DNA from: JAWLHK01 sp041690355 [NCBI: bacterium]
Lineage (GTDB): Bacteria > J088 > JAWLBW01
Direction of reading: 5' to 3'
DNA: 64,000 bases
NCBI GenBank assembly: GCA_041690355.1
Contig: JAWLHK010000003.1
Span: forward strand, 214,695 to 278,694
Shown here in pieces: positions 43,676 to 53,452 of the stretch; the first letter of the stretch is position 1; the number at the start of each line of letters is the position of its first letter. The notes beneath the pieces were generated by a model that searched no databases, was not told the origin of the DNA, and saw only the letters and a program-made list of their open reading frames with translations. A program made the position numbers and the translations under genes.

Positions 43676-44884
43676 GTGATTTCTGCCGAACAGGAACGCG
43701 ATGAGCTCCGCGCGCGTCTCGAAAGGCTGGCCCTCGACCTGGCCGCCAGCGAGCAGCGGGTCAGTGCCGGCGCCGAGTTCGTCGCCCGCCTGAGCCACGA
43801 GCTGCGCACGCCGCTGACGGCCATCCTGGGGTACGCCGAGATCCTGCGCATCCACACGCGCGGCCGCCTGCCCCCCGAGCAGGTGCATCAGATCGAAATC
43901 ATCGAGCGCAGCGGGCAGGCCCTGCTCAGGCTGATCACGGCGGCGATGGACTGGTCGCGCATCGAGAACGGGCGCATGCAGCCGGTGCCGCGCGAATTCA
44001 ACCTGCGCGAACTCTTCGAGGGTTTTGCCGAGGCCATGCTCCCCATGGCCGACGCCAAGGGGCTCGCCTTCGATCTCGAACTCGATGCGGACTGTCCGGA
44101 GGAGTTCGTGACCGACCCCGACCTGCTGCAGCAGGTCGTCTCGAATCTGACCTCCAACGCCATCAAATACACCGAGCGCGGTTCGGTCAGGCTGCGCGTG
44201 CGCTGTTCGCCACTCGACCTGCGCTGCGACGTCACCGATACCGGCCCCGGAATTCCGCGCAGCGAGCATGGGCGGGTCTTCGAAGAGTTTCACCGCCTGC
44301 AGCCCCGCCAGGAGGGGACGGGCCTCGGCCTGTCGATCACCAAGGGGCTCGTCGAAGTTCTGGGCGGCCGCATCCGCCTCGACAGTGAGCCGGGGCGCGG
44401 AAGCCGGTTCGAAGTCGCCGTCCCCCGCCTGGCCCCCCGGGCCGAACCGATCGAGCGAAGGCAGGGGAGCGACCTGTATTTCGAGACGGGTTCAGGCGCC
44501 GGACGGATTCTCATCGTCGACGACAACGCCGACAACCGCGATCTGCTGCGCGAGCTGCTTGTGGAACAGGGCTTTGCCGTCGACGCCGTCGAAGACGGGC
44601 GCGATTGCCTCGAGTTCCTGAGCCGCAGCCTGCCCGATCTCATCGTCATGGACATGATGATGCCGCAGATCGACGGATTCGAGACGACGCGCCGCCTGCG
44701 CAGCATCTATCCGGCCAACAAACTCCCGGTCATCGGCGTGACGGCGCTGGCCGGCGAACAGGATCGCGAACGGGTGCTCGCCGCCGGTTGCAACCACTGT
44801 TTGACAAAGCCCATCGACCTGCGCCAGCTCCTGCACGTCATCCACACGTGGATCGACGGCCTCGACAAGGCGAAGTCCGGATAA
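43676..44884 (+). CDS. Soluble hybrid histidine kinase with C-terminal receiver
   Basis: A 402-residue cytoplasmic two-component protein without sensor domain. A short coiled coil (1-30) leads to the DHp domain with H41 in ARLSHELRTPLTAILGY, a catalytic ATPase domain (N box SNLTSNAIKYTERG, DTGPGIP, GTGLGLSI) and a receiver at about 280-395 with DD near its start, phospho-acceptor D326 in VMDMMMP and K in LTKPID. Start is GTG at 43676 with only a weak AGGG upstream. Its input must come from a partner protein. A perfect palindrome GGAAATTTCC lies upstream at 43613-43622. Confidence 0.9.
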   Translation: MISAEQERDELRARLERLALDLAASEQRVSAGAEFVARLSHELRTPLTAILGYAEILRIHTRGRLPPEQVHQIEIIERSGQALLRLITAAMDWSRIENGRMQPVPREFNLRELFEGFAEAMLPMADAKGLAFDLELDADCPEEFVTDPDLLQQVVSNLTSNAIKYTERGSVRLRVRCSPLDLRCDVTDTGPGIPRSEHGRVFEEFHRLQPRQEGTGLGLSITKGLVEVLGGRIRLDSEPGRGSRFEVAVPRLAPRAEPIERRQGSDLYFETGSGAGRILIVDDNADNRDLLRELLVEQGFAVDAVEDGRDCLEFLSRSLPDLIVMDMMMPQIDGFETTRRLRSIYPANKLPVIGVTALAGEQDRERVLAAGCNHCLTKPIDLRQLLHVIHTWIDGLDKAKSG

Positions 44885-44912
44885 TTACAGGAATTTTTAC
44901 CATCCCGACGGC

Positions 44913-44941
44913 TTGACCCCCTCCCGGCGAAGTGGTATTGT
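44913..44941 (+). promoter_or_regulatory. Promoter of the three-lipoprotein operon
   Basis: TTGACC (44913-44918), 17-base spacer, TATTGT (44936-44941). Start is expected near 44948, giving a 49-base leader with GGGAG before ATG 44997. Confidence 0.65.
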
Positions 44942-44996
44942 TACTAACTGCCTGTTTACCAAGGCGCGAACCACTCCGCTGGTCTGGGAGCCGACC

Positions 44997-47462
44997 ATGA
45001 AAACCTCCGTAGCCCCGGTGTTTACGCTGCTGGCCGCCCTTAGCGTTGCGGCCTGCGACAACGACCCCGCCCCGTCCGCCGTATGCAAACCGCGTTTGGT
45101 AAGCCTTGCGCCGACGCAGAAAACGGCGCACACGGCGAACGTCGGAGAATTCGTTTCGTTCTTCGCCGAGGATGCCGGCTGCGCAGAGGGCGAGCAGTAC
45201 AACGTCCGCTGGAAGCTCGGCGACAAGGTGGTCAGCTACGCGAACGATTATCTGTTCGTCGCCTGTTCTACCGACATTCCCGACGGCCAGCAGGAGGCCG
45301 TATTCGATGTCATGGCCGAGGCTGTGACCTACACGACCACCGAAGATTCCACCCAGGAGGTTGTCGTAGCCTCGCATGCGTGGAAGCTCACCGTGCGCGA
45401 CATCGCGCGCCCCGATCGCCCGTCCTGCTACGAGAAATCGATCAGCGACGTGCAGAACCTGACGAGCGCCGACACCGAAGAGGGTCAGCAGCAGCTCAAG
45501 GACGCCGCCACCTGCCTCGACACCTACCTCGCCGATTACGCCTGCGATTTCGAAGCCGCCTATGCCACGGCGCTGGCCAAATCGGCCCTGTTCGGCGAAA
45601 GCCTTTTCCCCCGCTACATGGACCGTCTGAACTTCAGCCAGGAAGACGTCCAGGCGATTGTCGAAGACGAAATCGAGCCCATCCGCCGCAACTTCCTGGT
45701 CATCACCGAGAAGGCGCCCGATGATTTCGCGTTCTTCGTGCAGGGGCTCTTCGAGGTCTTCGTCATGAAGGATGCGCCCGACCTCGAGGGGGACGACACC
45801 ATCCGCATGTATGCGAACGGAAGTCACGACAAGGGCGAAGCGCGCATGATTCTCACGATGCTGAACGCCCTCGACGGGTTTCTGAGCATCATGCTCGCCA
45901 ACGAAGGGGCCATCGAGTTCGGCCTGCACACGCCCCCCGGCGAAAACTCGACGACGATTCAGAACCGGCTCATCACGAACCTCGAGGCCGATCCGGAATT
46001 CTTCACCTTTGCCGACGCCGTCGACGATGCGGGCGCCGAGGTTGCCGACGCTGAAGGCAAGCGGCTGATGAAGCTTGCGCAGAACCATTTCATCCAGGCG
46101 ATCGAGAACGCGGTGCTCGTCTTCGACCGGGTGCGCAGCGAGACCCACGACCAGGCGAACGACCTGATCCGCTACTGGGACTGCGGGCTCGACGCCGTCT
46201 GCCCCGCCCGCTGCAGCTATATGCCCCAGGGGCAGTACATCAATCCGTCGCTCAAGGGCGACACGGCTGAATACAATGAGACTTTCTTTCAGAGCTGCGA
46301 AGAGGCCGGCGGCAGCTACGAAGATCGCAACCTGAACGGCAAGTGCGACGAGAAGTGGACGCGCGCCGATCTGGGGGAATGCAATCAGGCCTTCGACGAC
46401 GGCGAAATCATCGGCACGACGCGCATCGCCTGGGGCCAGAGTGCACCGAAGCGCCAGGCCCCGCAGACCGACGTCAAGGTCATTCAGAAAGTGCTGCGTA
46501 TCCTGCAGGATAACCTGCGCGGGCCCGATGCCCTGCCGCTCGACAAGATCGGCGAAGAGGCCGGGCTGGCGCCGCGTTTCATCTCGAGCGGCATGCTGGC
46601 GTTGGGCATCCCCTATCCCGAGGTTCGCCTGAGCGAGTTCTTCGTCACCCCGAACAGCTTTCGCCAGCTCGTGCCCCTCTACAGCAAGGCCGAGAAGATG
46701 TTCATTCTCTCTCTCGAGAACGAACCCTTCGACGACTTCGGGTACGACTGGCTGGCCGACAAAGACGAACCGCATTACGGCAAGGCGACCAATCCCGACA
46801 ACCCGTCGGACACGACCTGGAACCCGCTCGATCCGGCCTTCGACAACCTGGATCCATTCTGCAACCCGATCTGCAACGAGAACGACGGTCGCGACAACGA
46901 CGGCGACGGGCTGGTCGACTGGAACGACCGCAAGTACGGGATTACCAAGGATCTCGGCGTCGAGGGGAATTTCGTTTTCGATTTCATCGACGCGCAACCC
47001 CACAACGGCGTGCACGACCCGGGCGAAAAAAGCGAATGGTTCAAGGACGTAGGTACCGTCAATGCTTCGGGCCGCACGATCGGAGCCGGAGACAAGAAAT
47101 GGAACAAGGCCGACCGCGCGCACCAGTGGCCCACGGGCGCCGACGTCGGGCCCGTTTCGGATCTTGCGCGCGAGGATGATCCCCCGAACGGCGCCCTCAC
47201 CGAACTGCCCGACGGTCTCTACGATCCGTACTACTTCATGTTTCAGGACCCGACCTTCAGCGGCCTGGTGCACTTCATCGTCGATCCGAACCGCCCCACG
47301 GTCGACCTGACGAACAGCAACGGCGTCTCGCTGCCAAACAACGCGCGGCTCCACCGCTTTGAATCCAAGGTGCTCGATACGCTGTTCGAATTCGAGTTCC
47401 GCGAGGCCAACGCGCACCCGTGCGCCTACGCCAATTCGACACTCTGCAATCGCTGGGAGTAA
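44997..47462 (+). CDS. Large lipoprotein 1 of unknown function, with Ca-binding-like loop
   Basis: Not a family I recognise. The 821 residues start with a lipoprotein signal (lipobox VAAC, C20), followed by Asp, which in E. coli would keep a lipoprotein in the inner membrane. Many Cys pairs (CYEKS, CLDTYLADYACDF, CGLDAVCPARCSY) suggest disulfides outside the cytoplasm. The middle (about 150-480) is largely helical. An EF-hand-like loop, DNDGDGLVDWND, stands at about 638-649, and EDRNLNGKCDEKW is a second acidic loop. ATG 44997 has GGGAG upstream. It is first in the operon with the next two lipoprotein genes. Confidence 0.75.
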   Translation: MKTSVAPVFTLLAALSVAACDNDPAPSAVCKPRLVSLAPTQKTAHTANVGEFVSFFAEDAGCAEGEQYNVRWKLGDKVVSYANDYLFVACSTDIPDGQQEAVFDVMAEAVTYTTTEDSTQEVVVASHAWKLTVRDIARPDRPSCYEKSISDVQNLTSADTEEGQQQLKDAATCLDTYLADYACDFEAAYATALAKSALFGESLFPRYMDRLNFSQEDVQAIVEDEIEPIRRNFLVITEKAPDDFAFFVQGLFEVFVMKDAPDLEGDDTIRMYANGSHDKGEARMILTMLNALDGFLSIMLANEGAIEFGLHTPPGENSTTIQNRLITNLEADPEFFTFADAVDDAGAEVADAEGKRLMKLAQNHFIQAIENAVLVFDRVRSETHDQANDLIRYWDCGLDAVCPARCSYMPQGQYINPSLKGDTAEYNETFFQSCEEAGGSYEDRNLNGKCDEKWTRADLGECNQAFDDGEIIGTTRIAWGQSAPKRQAPQTDVKVIQKVLRILQDNLRGPDALPLDKIGEEAGLAPRFISSGMLALGIPYPEVRLSEFFVTPNSFRQLVPLYSKAEKMFILSLENEPFDDFGYDWLADKDEPHYGKATNPDNPSDTTWNPLDPAFDNLDPFCNPICNENDGRDNDGDGLVDWNDRKYGITKDLGVEGNFVFDFIDAQPHNGVHDPGEKSEWFKDVGTVNASGRTIGAGDKKWNKADRAHQWPTGADVGPVSDLAREDDPPNGALTELPDGLYDPYYFMFQDPTFSGLVHFIVDPNRPTVDLTNSNGVSLPNNARLHRFESKVLDTLFEFEFREANAHPCAYANSTLCNRWE

Positions 47463-47468
47463 TCGTTC

Positions 47469-50318
47469 ATGCGTCAACGCCTGCTCGCCGCAGCGCTCGC
47501 CGCGGCATCCTTCGCCCCTTTCGCCGCCTGCACGAGCGAACCACCTCAGGTCTGCGACGGCATTCCCAATGTGGCCTTCAGCAAGGATCCGACCGCGCTC
47601 TATCCGAGCGGCGGCGGATGTCTGTACGTCGATCTGCGCCTGGCCTGCGCCGAGGCCGACGACGTTCCGGCGGCGACGACCGTGTGCATGACGCTCGACG
47701 GCACCGACCCCGATCCCAGCCGGGCGTCGACCTATTGCCTGCCGGCGCCCGTGCGCGAGATTCCGATCTGCACGGCGGGTAAGACCTGCCTGCGCTATTA
47801 CCTCGTCGGCGCCGACGGCAGCCAGGGGAGCGTGCAGGAAACCTGCTACACCGTCGCGCCGCCGCCGGTGGTCACCTGTGAACCCGGCTCGCGCCTGTCG
47901 AATCAGGACGTCGAAGTCAGCCTGCGCAGCAGCAAGGAAAAGACGACCATCGTCTACACCACCGACGGCACCGACCCCGATCCGGAAGACGTGAACGCCC
48001 AGAAGGCCCCCGCGCCGGTCGCGCTCTCGCTCAGCCGGACCACGACGGTCAAGTTCATCGGCATCGACGAAGCCGGCAACGTGAGCGCCCGCGAGAGCTG
48101 CACTTACCAGATCGACAAGGTGGCCCCCATCACGACGGCCGATCCGACGCCCGAAGCGGCGCCGGCGGCGGGCAACATCGCGCTTGCGCTGCAGACGAAC
48201 GAATCGGCGACGATCTATTACACAACCGACGGGTCGACTCCGGATCCGCAGCGCATCGAACCCGACGGCACCACGCAGTACGCGCTGCTGCAGGCGAGCA
48301 CGACGCTCACGCGCAGCGCCTTCGTCACCTTCTACGCCGTCGACATGGCGGGCAACGTCGAGACGCCGACGCAGGAGTTGGTCTATCACATCGGCGGCAA
48401 GCCGGCGGTCGGCGTGAACCCGTCGGGCGGCTTCTTTGCCGAGACGGCCATCGACGTCACGCTGCGCGCCGCCCCCGCCAACGAAGACGACCCGTATGAA
48501 ATCTGGTATACGACCAACGGCGACGACCCGGCCCGCAACGGCTCGACGAGCACGAAGTGCCCGGGCGATCCCTGCGTGATCTCCGACTTTGACCAGGAAG
48601 GGGAATACGAGCTCAAGTACATCGCCGTTTCGAACCCCGGCGCGGGTACCGAGAAAACCTCCGATATCCACTCGGCGGTCTTCCTGCTCGGCGTGACCGC
48701 CCCCCCGTTCTTTCGGGAATACAATTTCACGCAGGCGAATTTGATGGACGCCGGCGATACCGACCTGACCGTCGAGATGAGCACGGCGAAGGGCTATGCG
48801 CGCCTGCGCCGCGTGCGGCCGACTTACGTGGGGGGCACCAACATTCCGCGCAATGACTACGCCACGGGTCTCGAGGCCCGCTGGGCGGCCGTCAACGGCG
48901 GCAGCGGCCTGCACGTCTACTACGCCATGGGCAGTGGCGCCTACGGAGAGCTGCGGGAGTACGTCAGTACGAACCTGACCGGGGCGCTCTGGTCGCAATG
49001 TTTCCCGATGAATCTCTTCTTCAATGCCGGATGCGGGGTGGGGACGATCATCGGGCCGGTTCTGGGGGTGTCGCCCTTCATCGACAACACCTTCCGGGTG
49101 AACCTGATTACGCCGTGGACGGCTGCCAACAACCAGGGGGGCATTGCCCGCTGGACGTTCACCTACGGCGGCGCCGTCACACGCCCCTGGACGCACACGA
49201 ACCAGACGCAGTTCGCGCAGGTCGGCGACGCCGTCGCCGACGAGTTCTATGGTCCCCAGGAACTTCCGAAGTCTGACTCGGTCGTCGATACCTTCTCGCA
49301 AACGGCTTTCATCCCCCGGCACACGGGTGGTCAGCATACGGTCTGGGCCTATGAGGTCACGAACGGGACCCAGAAGGCCGGCACCACGCCCCCCGCCCTT
49401 TCGGCGCGCGCAACTGCACTGGCGACGTTCACGACGCCGAGCTTCGCACGCCTGCTGGGGGTCGGAACCGAAAATGGGAAGTTCCTGATTCTCAACCAGG
49501 CCACGCTGGCCACCATCGCCACCATCGGGGGCTCCTGCCCGACTGGCGTTCCCTGCAGGGTCAACAGCGTGTCGTGGGTGACCACGGGGGGGAACAACTA
49601 CGCGCTGCTCGGCATGGGATACTACAGCGACCCGGTGACCGGGCAGGTTGCGGTCGTAAGGGTGGACAACAGCGGAAACATCACAGGTGTCGACGCGGCG
49701 GCCCTGCCGACGACCGACGATTTCGCCATCCGCGGGCCGGTCGAAGCCATCCGTGTTGCGACCGGGACCAACGTCGCCGTGGCCGCCATCCGCGAGCAGG
49801 GGATCGTGCTCTTCGACTTGACCGACCTGGCCAACCTCCAGGTGCACTCGCGCGGCTTTGCTGCCGGGCGCGACTTCAGCGACACCTACTTCACGGCCGT
49901 CGACATCGACCTGAATCAGACCGGGACGGGAACGCAGAACCGCATTCTCGCCGTCGACGGCGCGACCTATCAGACCGACAACGGGGCGCCCCGCAGTGAC
50001 GGCGGCTTCCGCGTATTCGAGCTGCCGTCGAACGTCGACGCCTGGGAGACCACCGGCGAGTTCGTATCCACGAACATCAACGGCGCCAAGCGGGTGAGCT
50101 CGGTTACGCTCGAAGCGGCCACGCCCGATCCGCTCGACGGGGTCACCGTCAAGTTCCGCGCCGACGGCGTCGACCTCGACGAACCGGTCGGGATCGGCAA
50201 CCGCCTGAACTTCGACAACCCGCCGCTTGATCTGCGCTTCCGCCTCATCTTCTCGGGTGACGGCTCGGCCACGAAGCAGGTCAAGTATCTCAAGTTCAAA
50301 ATGACTCCGGTTGAATAA
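47469..50318 (+). CDS. Large lipoprotein 2 with four chitobiase-C-terminal-like repeats
   Basis: The 949 residues begin with a lipoprotein signal (FAAC, C21). Four repeats contain the phrase (Y/M)TxDGxDPD (MTLDGTDPDPSRAS, YTTDGTDPDPEDV, YTTDGSTPDPQRI, YTTNGDDPARNG), the mark of the CHB_HEX_C/Fn3-like beta-sandwich found at the end of chitobiases and in bacterial surface proteins. The second half (about 420-900) is strand-rich with propeller-like turns (LLGVGTENGKFLILN, GIVLFDLTDLANLQ) and has no catalytic motif that I know. It starts 6 bases after the first lipoprotein gene and its stop shares a base with the next start (TAATG). Confidence 0.8.
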   Translation: MRQRLLAAALAAASFAPFAACTSEPPQVCDGIPNVAFSKDPTALYPSGGGCLYVDLRLACAEADDVPAATTVCMTLDGTDPDPSRASTYCLPAPVREIPICTAGKTCLRYYLVGADGSQGSVQETCYTVAPPPVVTCEPGSRLSNQDVEVSLRSSKEKTTIVYTTDGTDPDPEDVNAQKAPAPVALSLSRTTTVKFIGIDEAGNVSARESCTYQIDKVAPITTADPTPEAAPAAGNIALALQTNESATIYYTTDGSTPDPQRIEPDGTTQYALLQASTTLTRSAFVTFYAVDMAGNVETPTQELVYHIGGKPAVGVNPSGGFFAETAIDVTLRAAPANEDDPYEIWYTTNGDDPARNGSTSTKCPGDPCVISDFDQEGEYELKYIAVSNPGAGTEKTSDIHSAVFLLGVTAPPFFREYNFTQANLMDAGDTDLTVEMSTAKGYARLRRVRPTYVGGTNIPRNDYATGLEARWAAVNGGSGLHVYYAMGSGAYGELREYVSTNLTGALWSQCFPMNLFFNAGCGVGTIIGPVLGVSPFIDNTFRVNLITPWTAANNQGGIARWTFTYGGAVTRPWTHTNQTQFAQVGDAVADEFYGPQELPKSDSVVDTFSQTAFIPRHTGGQHTVWAYEVTNGTQKAGTTPPALSARATALATFTTPSFARLLGVGTENGKFLILNQATLATIATIGGSCPTGVPCRVNSVSWVTTGGNNYALLGMGYYSDPVTGQVAVVRVDNSGNITGVDAAALPTTDDFAIRGPVEAIRVATGTNVAVAAIREQGIVLFDLTDLANLQVHSRGFAAGRDFSDTYFTAVDIDLNQTGTGTQNRILAVDGATYQTDNGAPRSDGGFRVFELPSNVDAWETTGEFVSTNINGAKRVSSVTLEAATPDPLDGVTVKFRADGVDLDEPVGIGNRLNFDNPPLDLRFRLIFSGDGSATKQVKYLKFKMTPVE

Positions 50319-51547
50319 TGAAGCGCTACGTATTACCCGCCCTTCTGCTCCTCGCAGCGGCCTGCGGCCGCGAAGAGGAAGATCCTGCTCTGGAGGCGGC
50401 CGGCGCCGCGGGTGTCCAGACGGTCGTTCTGCCGTCGGACATCCAGTGGCTGAACACCGGCATCGTCATGCGCCCCGGAACGCGCGTCCACATCCAGCCG
50501 GCGCCGTCGCAGCTCGACGAAGCCCTGGGGGTCGATGAAGCGAACATGCGCGCCGACATTCCCGCGAGCGGCTCGTTCGGGCTCCTGGCCCGTGTCGGCG
50601 AACATGGGCTGCCCGTCGCCGTGGGCGAAGGCGTTGCCCTGCAGGCGAGTTCGCACACCTGGGGCGAAGGCGTCTTCATCGGCCGCAACGGCCGGCCAAG
50701 CGATTTCAGTGCCGCGAACGGCGCCGCCGAAGACGTGACGCACGTGGCCGAGACGGTGCTCAACGACCTGACGGTCATCCTGGAAGTCGAAAAGACGACC
50801 TCGCCGGCGCCGCTCGCCCCCGTCATGGGATTCTTTACGAGCAACCCGAGCCCGACCTTCGACTGGGATGACTCGGAAGACGCCTTCAAGTACGTCTTCG
50901 AACTCTCGATGTATCCCGACTTCCGTGACCAGCTGCTCAACCTCGAGCCCACCGCATCCAGCGTGAGCCTGGCCGCGCTCCAGAGCGACGACAACTCGGG
51001 TACGCCCACGATTCCCGGCCAGTCGAACCCCTCGGCGTCACTCGGAGAAGGGGTGTACTACTGGCGGGTGCGGGCGCAGGTGAACACCTGCCGCACCATC
51101 GCCCCCTGCTTCACGTGGACCGACCACAGCGTCGTACACGCCTTCGGCCGTGAAACTCGCGCGGCGCTCCCCCAGCCCCGGGTGCTCACGCCGGCGGCCG
51201 GCGATCGCTTCAACAGCGGCGAGCCGGTGCTTCTCGAGCTTACGCAGGTTCCCGACGCGAGCGGGCTGTTCTGGCGCTACCAGCTCTATCACGGCGCGTG
51301 CGGCACGGTGATCAACCCGGCCAACGCACAGCCCAAGACCGTGAGCCCGTGGTACGTGTTCCGCCGCGAATTCCGCAACAACTTCATCGGCGACGCGCCC
51401 CAGCGCTATGCCGCCCGGCCGCTGCGCGACCTGTCGAACGGTTCTTACGTCGTGCGCCTGGAGACGGTCGACGGCGCCGATGGCGCGGCCCTGGATACCG
51501 CCCGCGCCGGCCGCCGCGACGTGGCCTTCACGGTCGGCTGTAACTGA
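50318..51547 (+). CDS. Lipoprotein 3 with Fn3-like repeats
   Basis: A 409-residue lipoprotein with signal LLLLAAAC (C16) and a very acidic start GREEEDP. The rest is predicted mostly beta. A Fn3- or Ig-like unit is visible at about 160-265 (SNPSPTFDWDDSEDAFKYVFELS, then EGVYYWRVRAQ), a second at about 285-405 that ends in NGSYVVRLETVDG. No enzyme motif. With the two genes before it, it forms an operon of about 6.5 kb whose products could build one surface complex; that is inference from position. Confidence 0.72.
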   Translation: MKRYVLPALLLLAAACGREEEDPALEAAGAAGVQTVVLPSDIQWLNTGIVMRPGTRVHIQPAPSQLDEALGVDEANMRADIPASGSFGLLARVGEHGLPVAVGEGVALQASSHTWGEGVFIGRNGRPSDFSAANGAAEDVTHVAETVLNDLTVILEVEKTTSPAPLAPVMGFFTSNPSPTFDWDDSEDAFKYVFELSMYPDFRDQLLNLEPTASSVSLAALQSDDNSGTPTIPGQSNPSASLGEGVYYWRVRAQVNTCRTIAPCFTWTDHSVVHAFGRETRAALPQPRVLTPAAGDRFNSGEPVLLELTQVPDASGLFWRYQLYHGACGTVINPANAQPKTVSPWYVFRREFRNNFIGDAPQRYAARPLRDLSNGSYVVRLETVDGADGAALDTARAGRRDVAFTVGCN

Positions 51548-51568
51548 CCGGCGCACTTCGGACGTAGA

Positions 51569-51964
51569 ATGGCGCTCTCGCCTTCGCTCGTTTTGACCGC
51601 CGCGTGGCTCTTCGCCGCGCTGGCGGGTCTGGTCGCCCTGTTTCAGCTGGCCCTGGCGCTGGGGGCGCCCTGGGGGGCCGTGGCCATGGGGGGCGTCCAC
51701 CCCGGACGGCTGCCACACGCCTACCGCATCGCGGCGCTCGGCCAGATGGTCCTGCTTGGCCTGCTGGCCTTGGTGGTACTGAGCGGGGCCGGCCTCTATC
51801 CCGATCCGCAGAACTGGTCGGCGGTGCTCGTCTGGGTCGCCGTCGGCTTCAGCGCCCTGGCCGTCGTGGCCAATCTGGCCACGCCGAGCCGCTGGGAGCG
51901 CCGCATCTGGGCTCCCGTGGCGGTACTCATGTTCCTGAGCAGCCTGGCGGTCGCGCTGGCCTGA
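51569..51964 (+). CDS. Small four-helix membrane protein of unknown function
   Basis: The 131 residues form four hydrophobic segments (about 7-30, 52-72, 85-103, 112-130) with a short loop GGVHPGRLPHAYR after the first. This looks like a small integral membrane protein with both ends on one side. No family is recognised. It begins 21 bases after lipoprotein 3 and may be cotranscribed. The stop is 3 bases from the end of the convergent SRPBCC gene, and no terminator is seen between them. Confidence 0.65.
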   Translation: MALSPSLVLTAAWLFAALAGLVALFQLALALGAPWGAVAMGGVHPGRLPHAYRIAALGQMVLLGLLALVVLSGAGLYPDPQNWSAVLVWVAVGFSALAVVANLATPSRWERRIWAPVAVLMFLSSLAVALA

Positions 51965-51967
51965 CGA

Positions 51968-52393
51968 TCAGCGTTCGGCGATGCGTTTGAGCTTCTTCAG
52001 GGCGGGTCCGACGGCCGCGTTTACGGCGGCGGCGGCCCCGGCGCCCACCAGCTTGCCCACGATGGGGAGCTTCGTCTCGATCTCGGTCCAGTAGGTCACC
52101 CGAACACGTCCGCCGGGCAGCGGCTCGAGCTCGATCATGCCCTGATGCCGGCGCACGAGCGGATTCCGGACCTGATAGCCGTATCGGCGCAGTGGCTCGT
52201 GGTGACTGATGACCTCGGCCAGCGGCAGGGGGCCGGCTTTCATGACCCTGCGCCGGCCGGCGGCGTCGGGGCCGTCAGGAAGGTCGAAGCCGGTCATGCC
52301 GGGAAACCACTCGGGCCACCGGTCTGCGCTGCCGACCAGCCCCCAGATCGTCTCAGGGGAAGCGTGGATCTCAATCCGTTGCTGAAAGCGCAT
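51968..52393 (-). CDS. SRPBCC-fold (START-like) protein
   Basis: A 141-residue single-domain protein with the SRPBCC start IEIHASPETIWGLVGSADRWPEWFPGM and a long C-terminal helix (about 105-141). The family binds hydrophobic ligands in a deep pocket, and this member cannot be assigned a ligand. Its ATG lies one base after the six-T run of the mdh terminator and has no clear ribosome-binding site. Expression probably depends on read-through from mdh or an internal mdh promoter. Confidence 0.78.
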   Translation of the reverse strand: MRFQQRIEIHASPETIWGLVGSADRWPEWFPGMTGFDLPDGPDAAGRRRVMKAGPLPLAEVISHHEPLRRYGYQVRNPLVRRHQGMIELEPLPGGRVRVTYWTEIETKLPIVGKLVGAGAAAAVNAAVGPALKKLKRIAER

Positions 52394-52394
52394 G

Positions 52395-52421
52395 AAAAAA
52401 CGCCCGGGGGTTGCCCCGGCG
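52395..52421 (-). terminator. Intrinsic terminator of mdh
   Basis: On the minus strand an 8-9 bp stem with one bulge (CGCCGGGG with CCCCGGGCG, short loop) is followed directly by six T. The next gene's ATG is one base beyond. Confidence 0.8.
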
Positions 52422-52430
52422 CTCTTGAAA

Positions 52431-53414
<984 letters not shown>

Positions 53415-53452
53415 CTACAGGGTATCACGCAGGGCCGTAGAGGGCCAACCGG

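Noticed and set aside
44838-49847. A 1669-codon open frame on the minus strand.
   Set aside because: It lies opposite two lipoprotein genes with clear signal peptides, repeats and ribosome sites. Its translation is Arg/Val/Gly-rich without domain pattern, as expected for antisense frames in GC-rich DNA.
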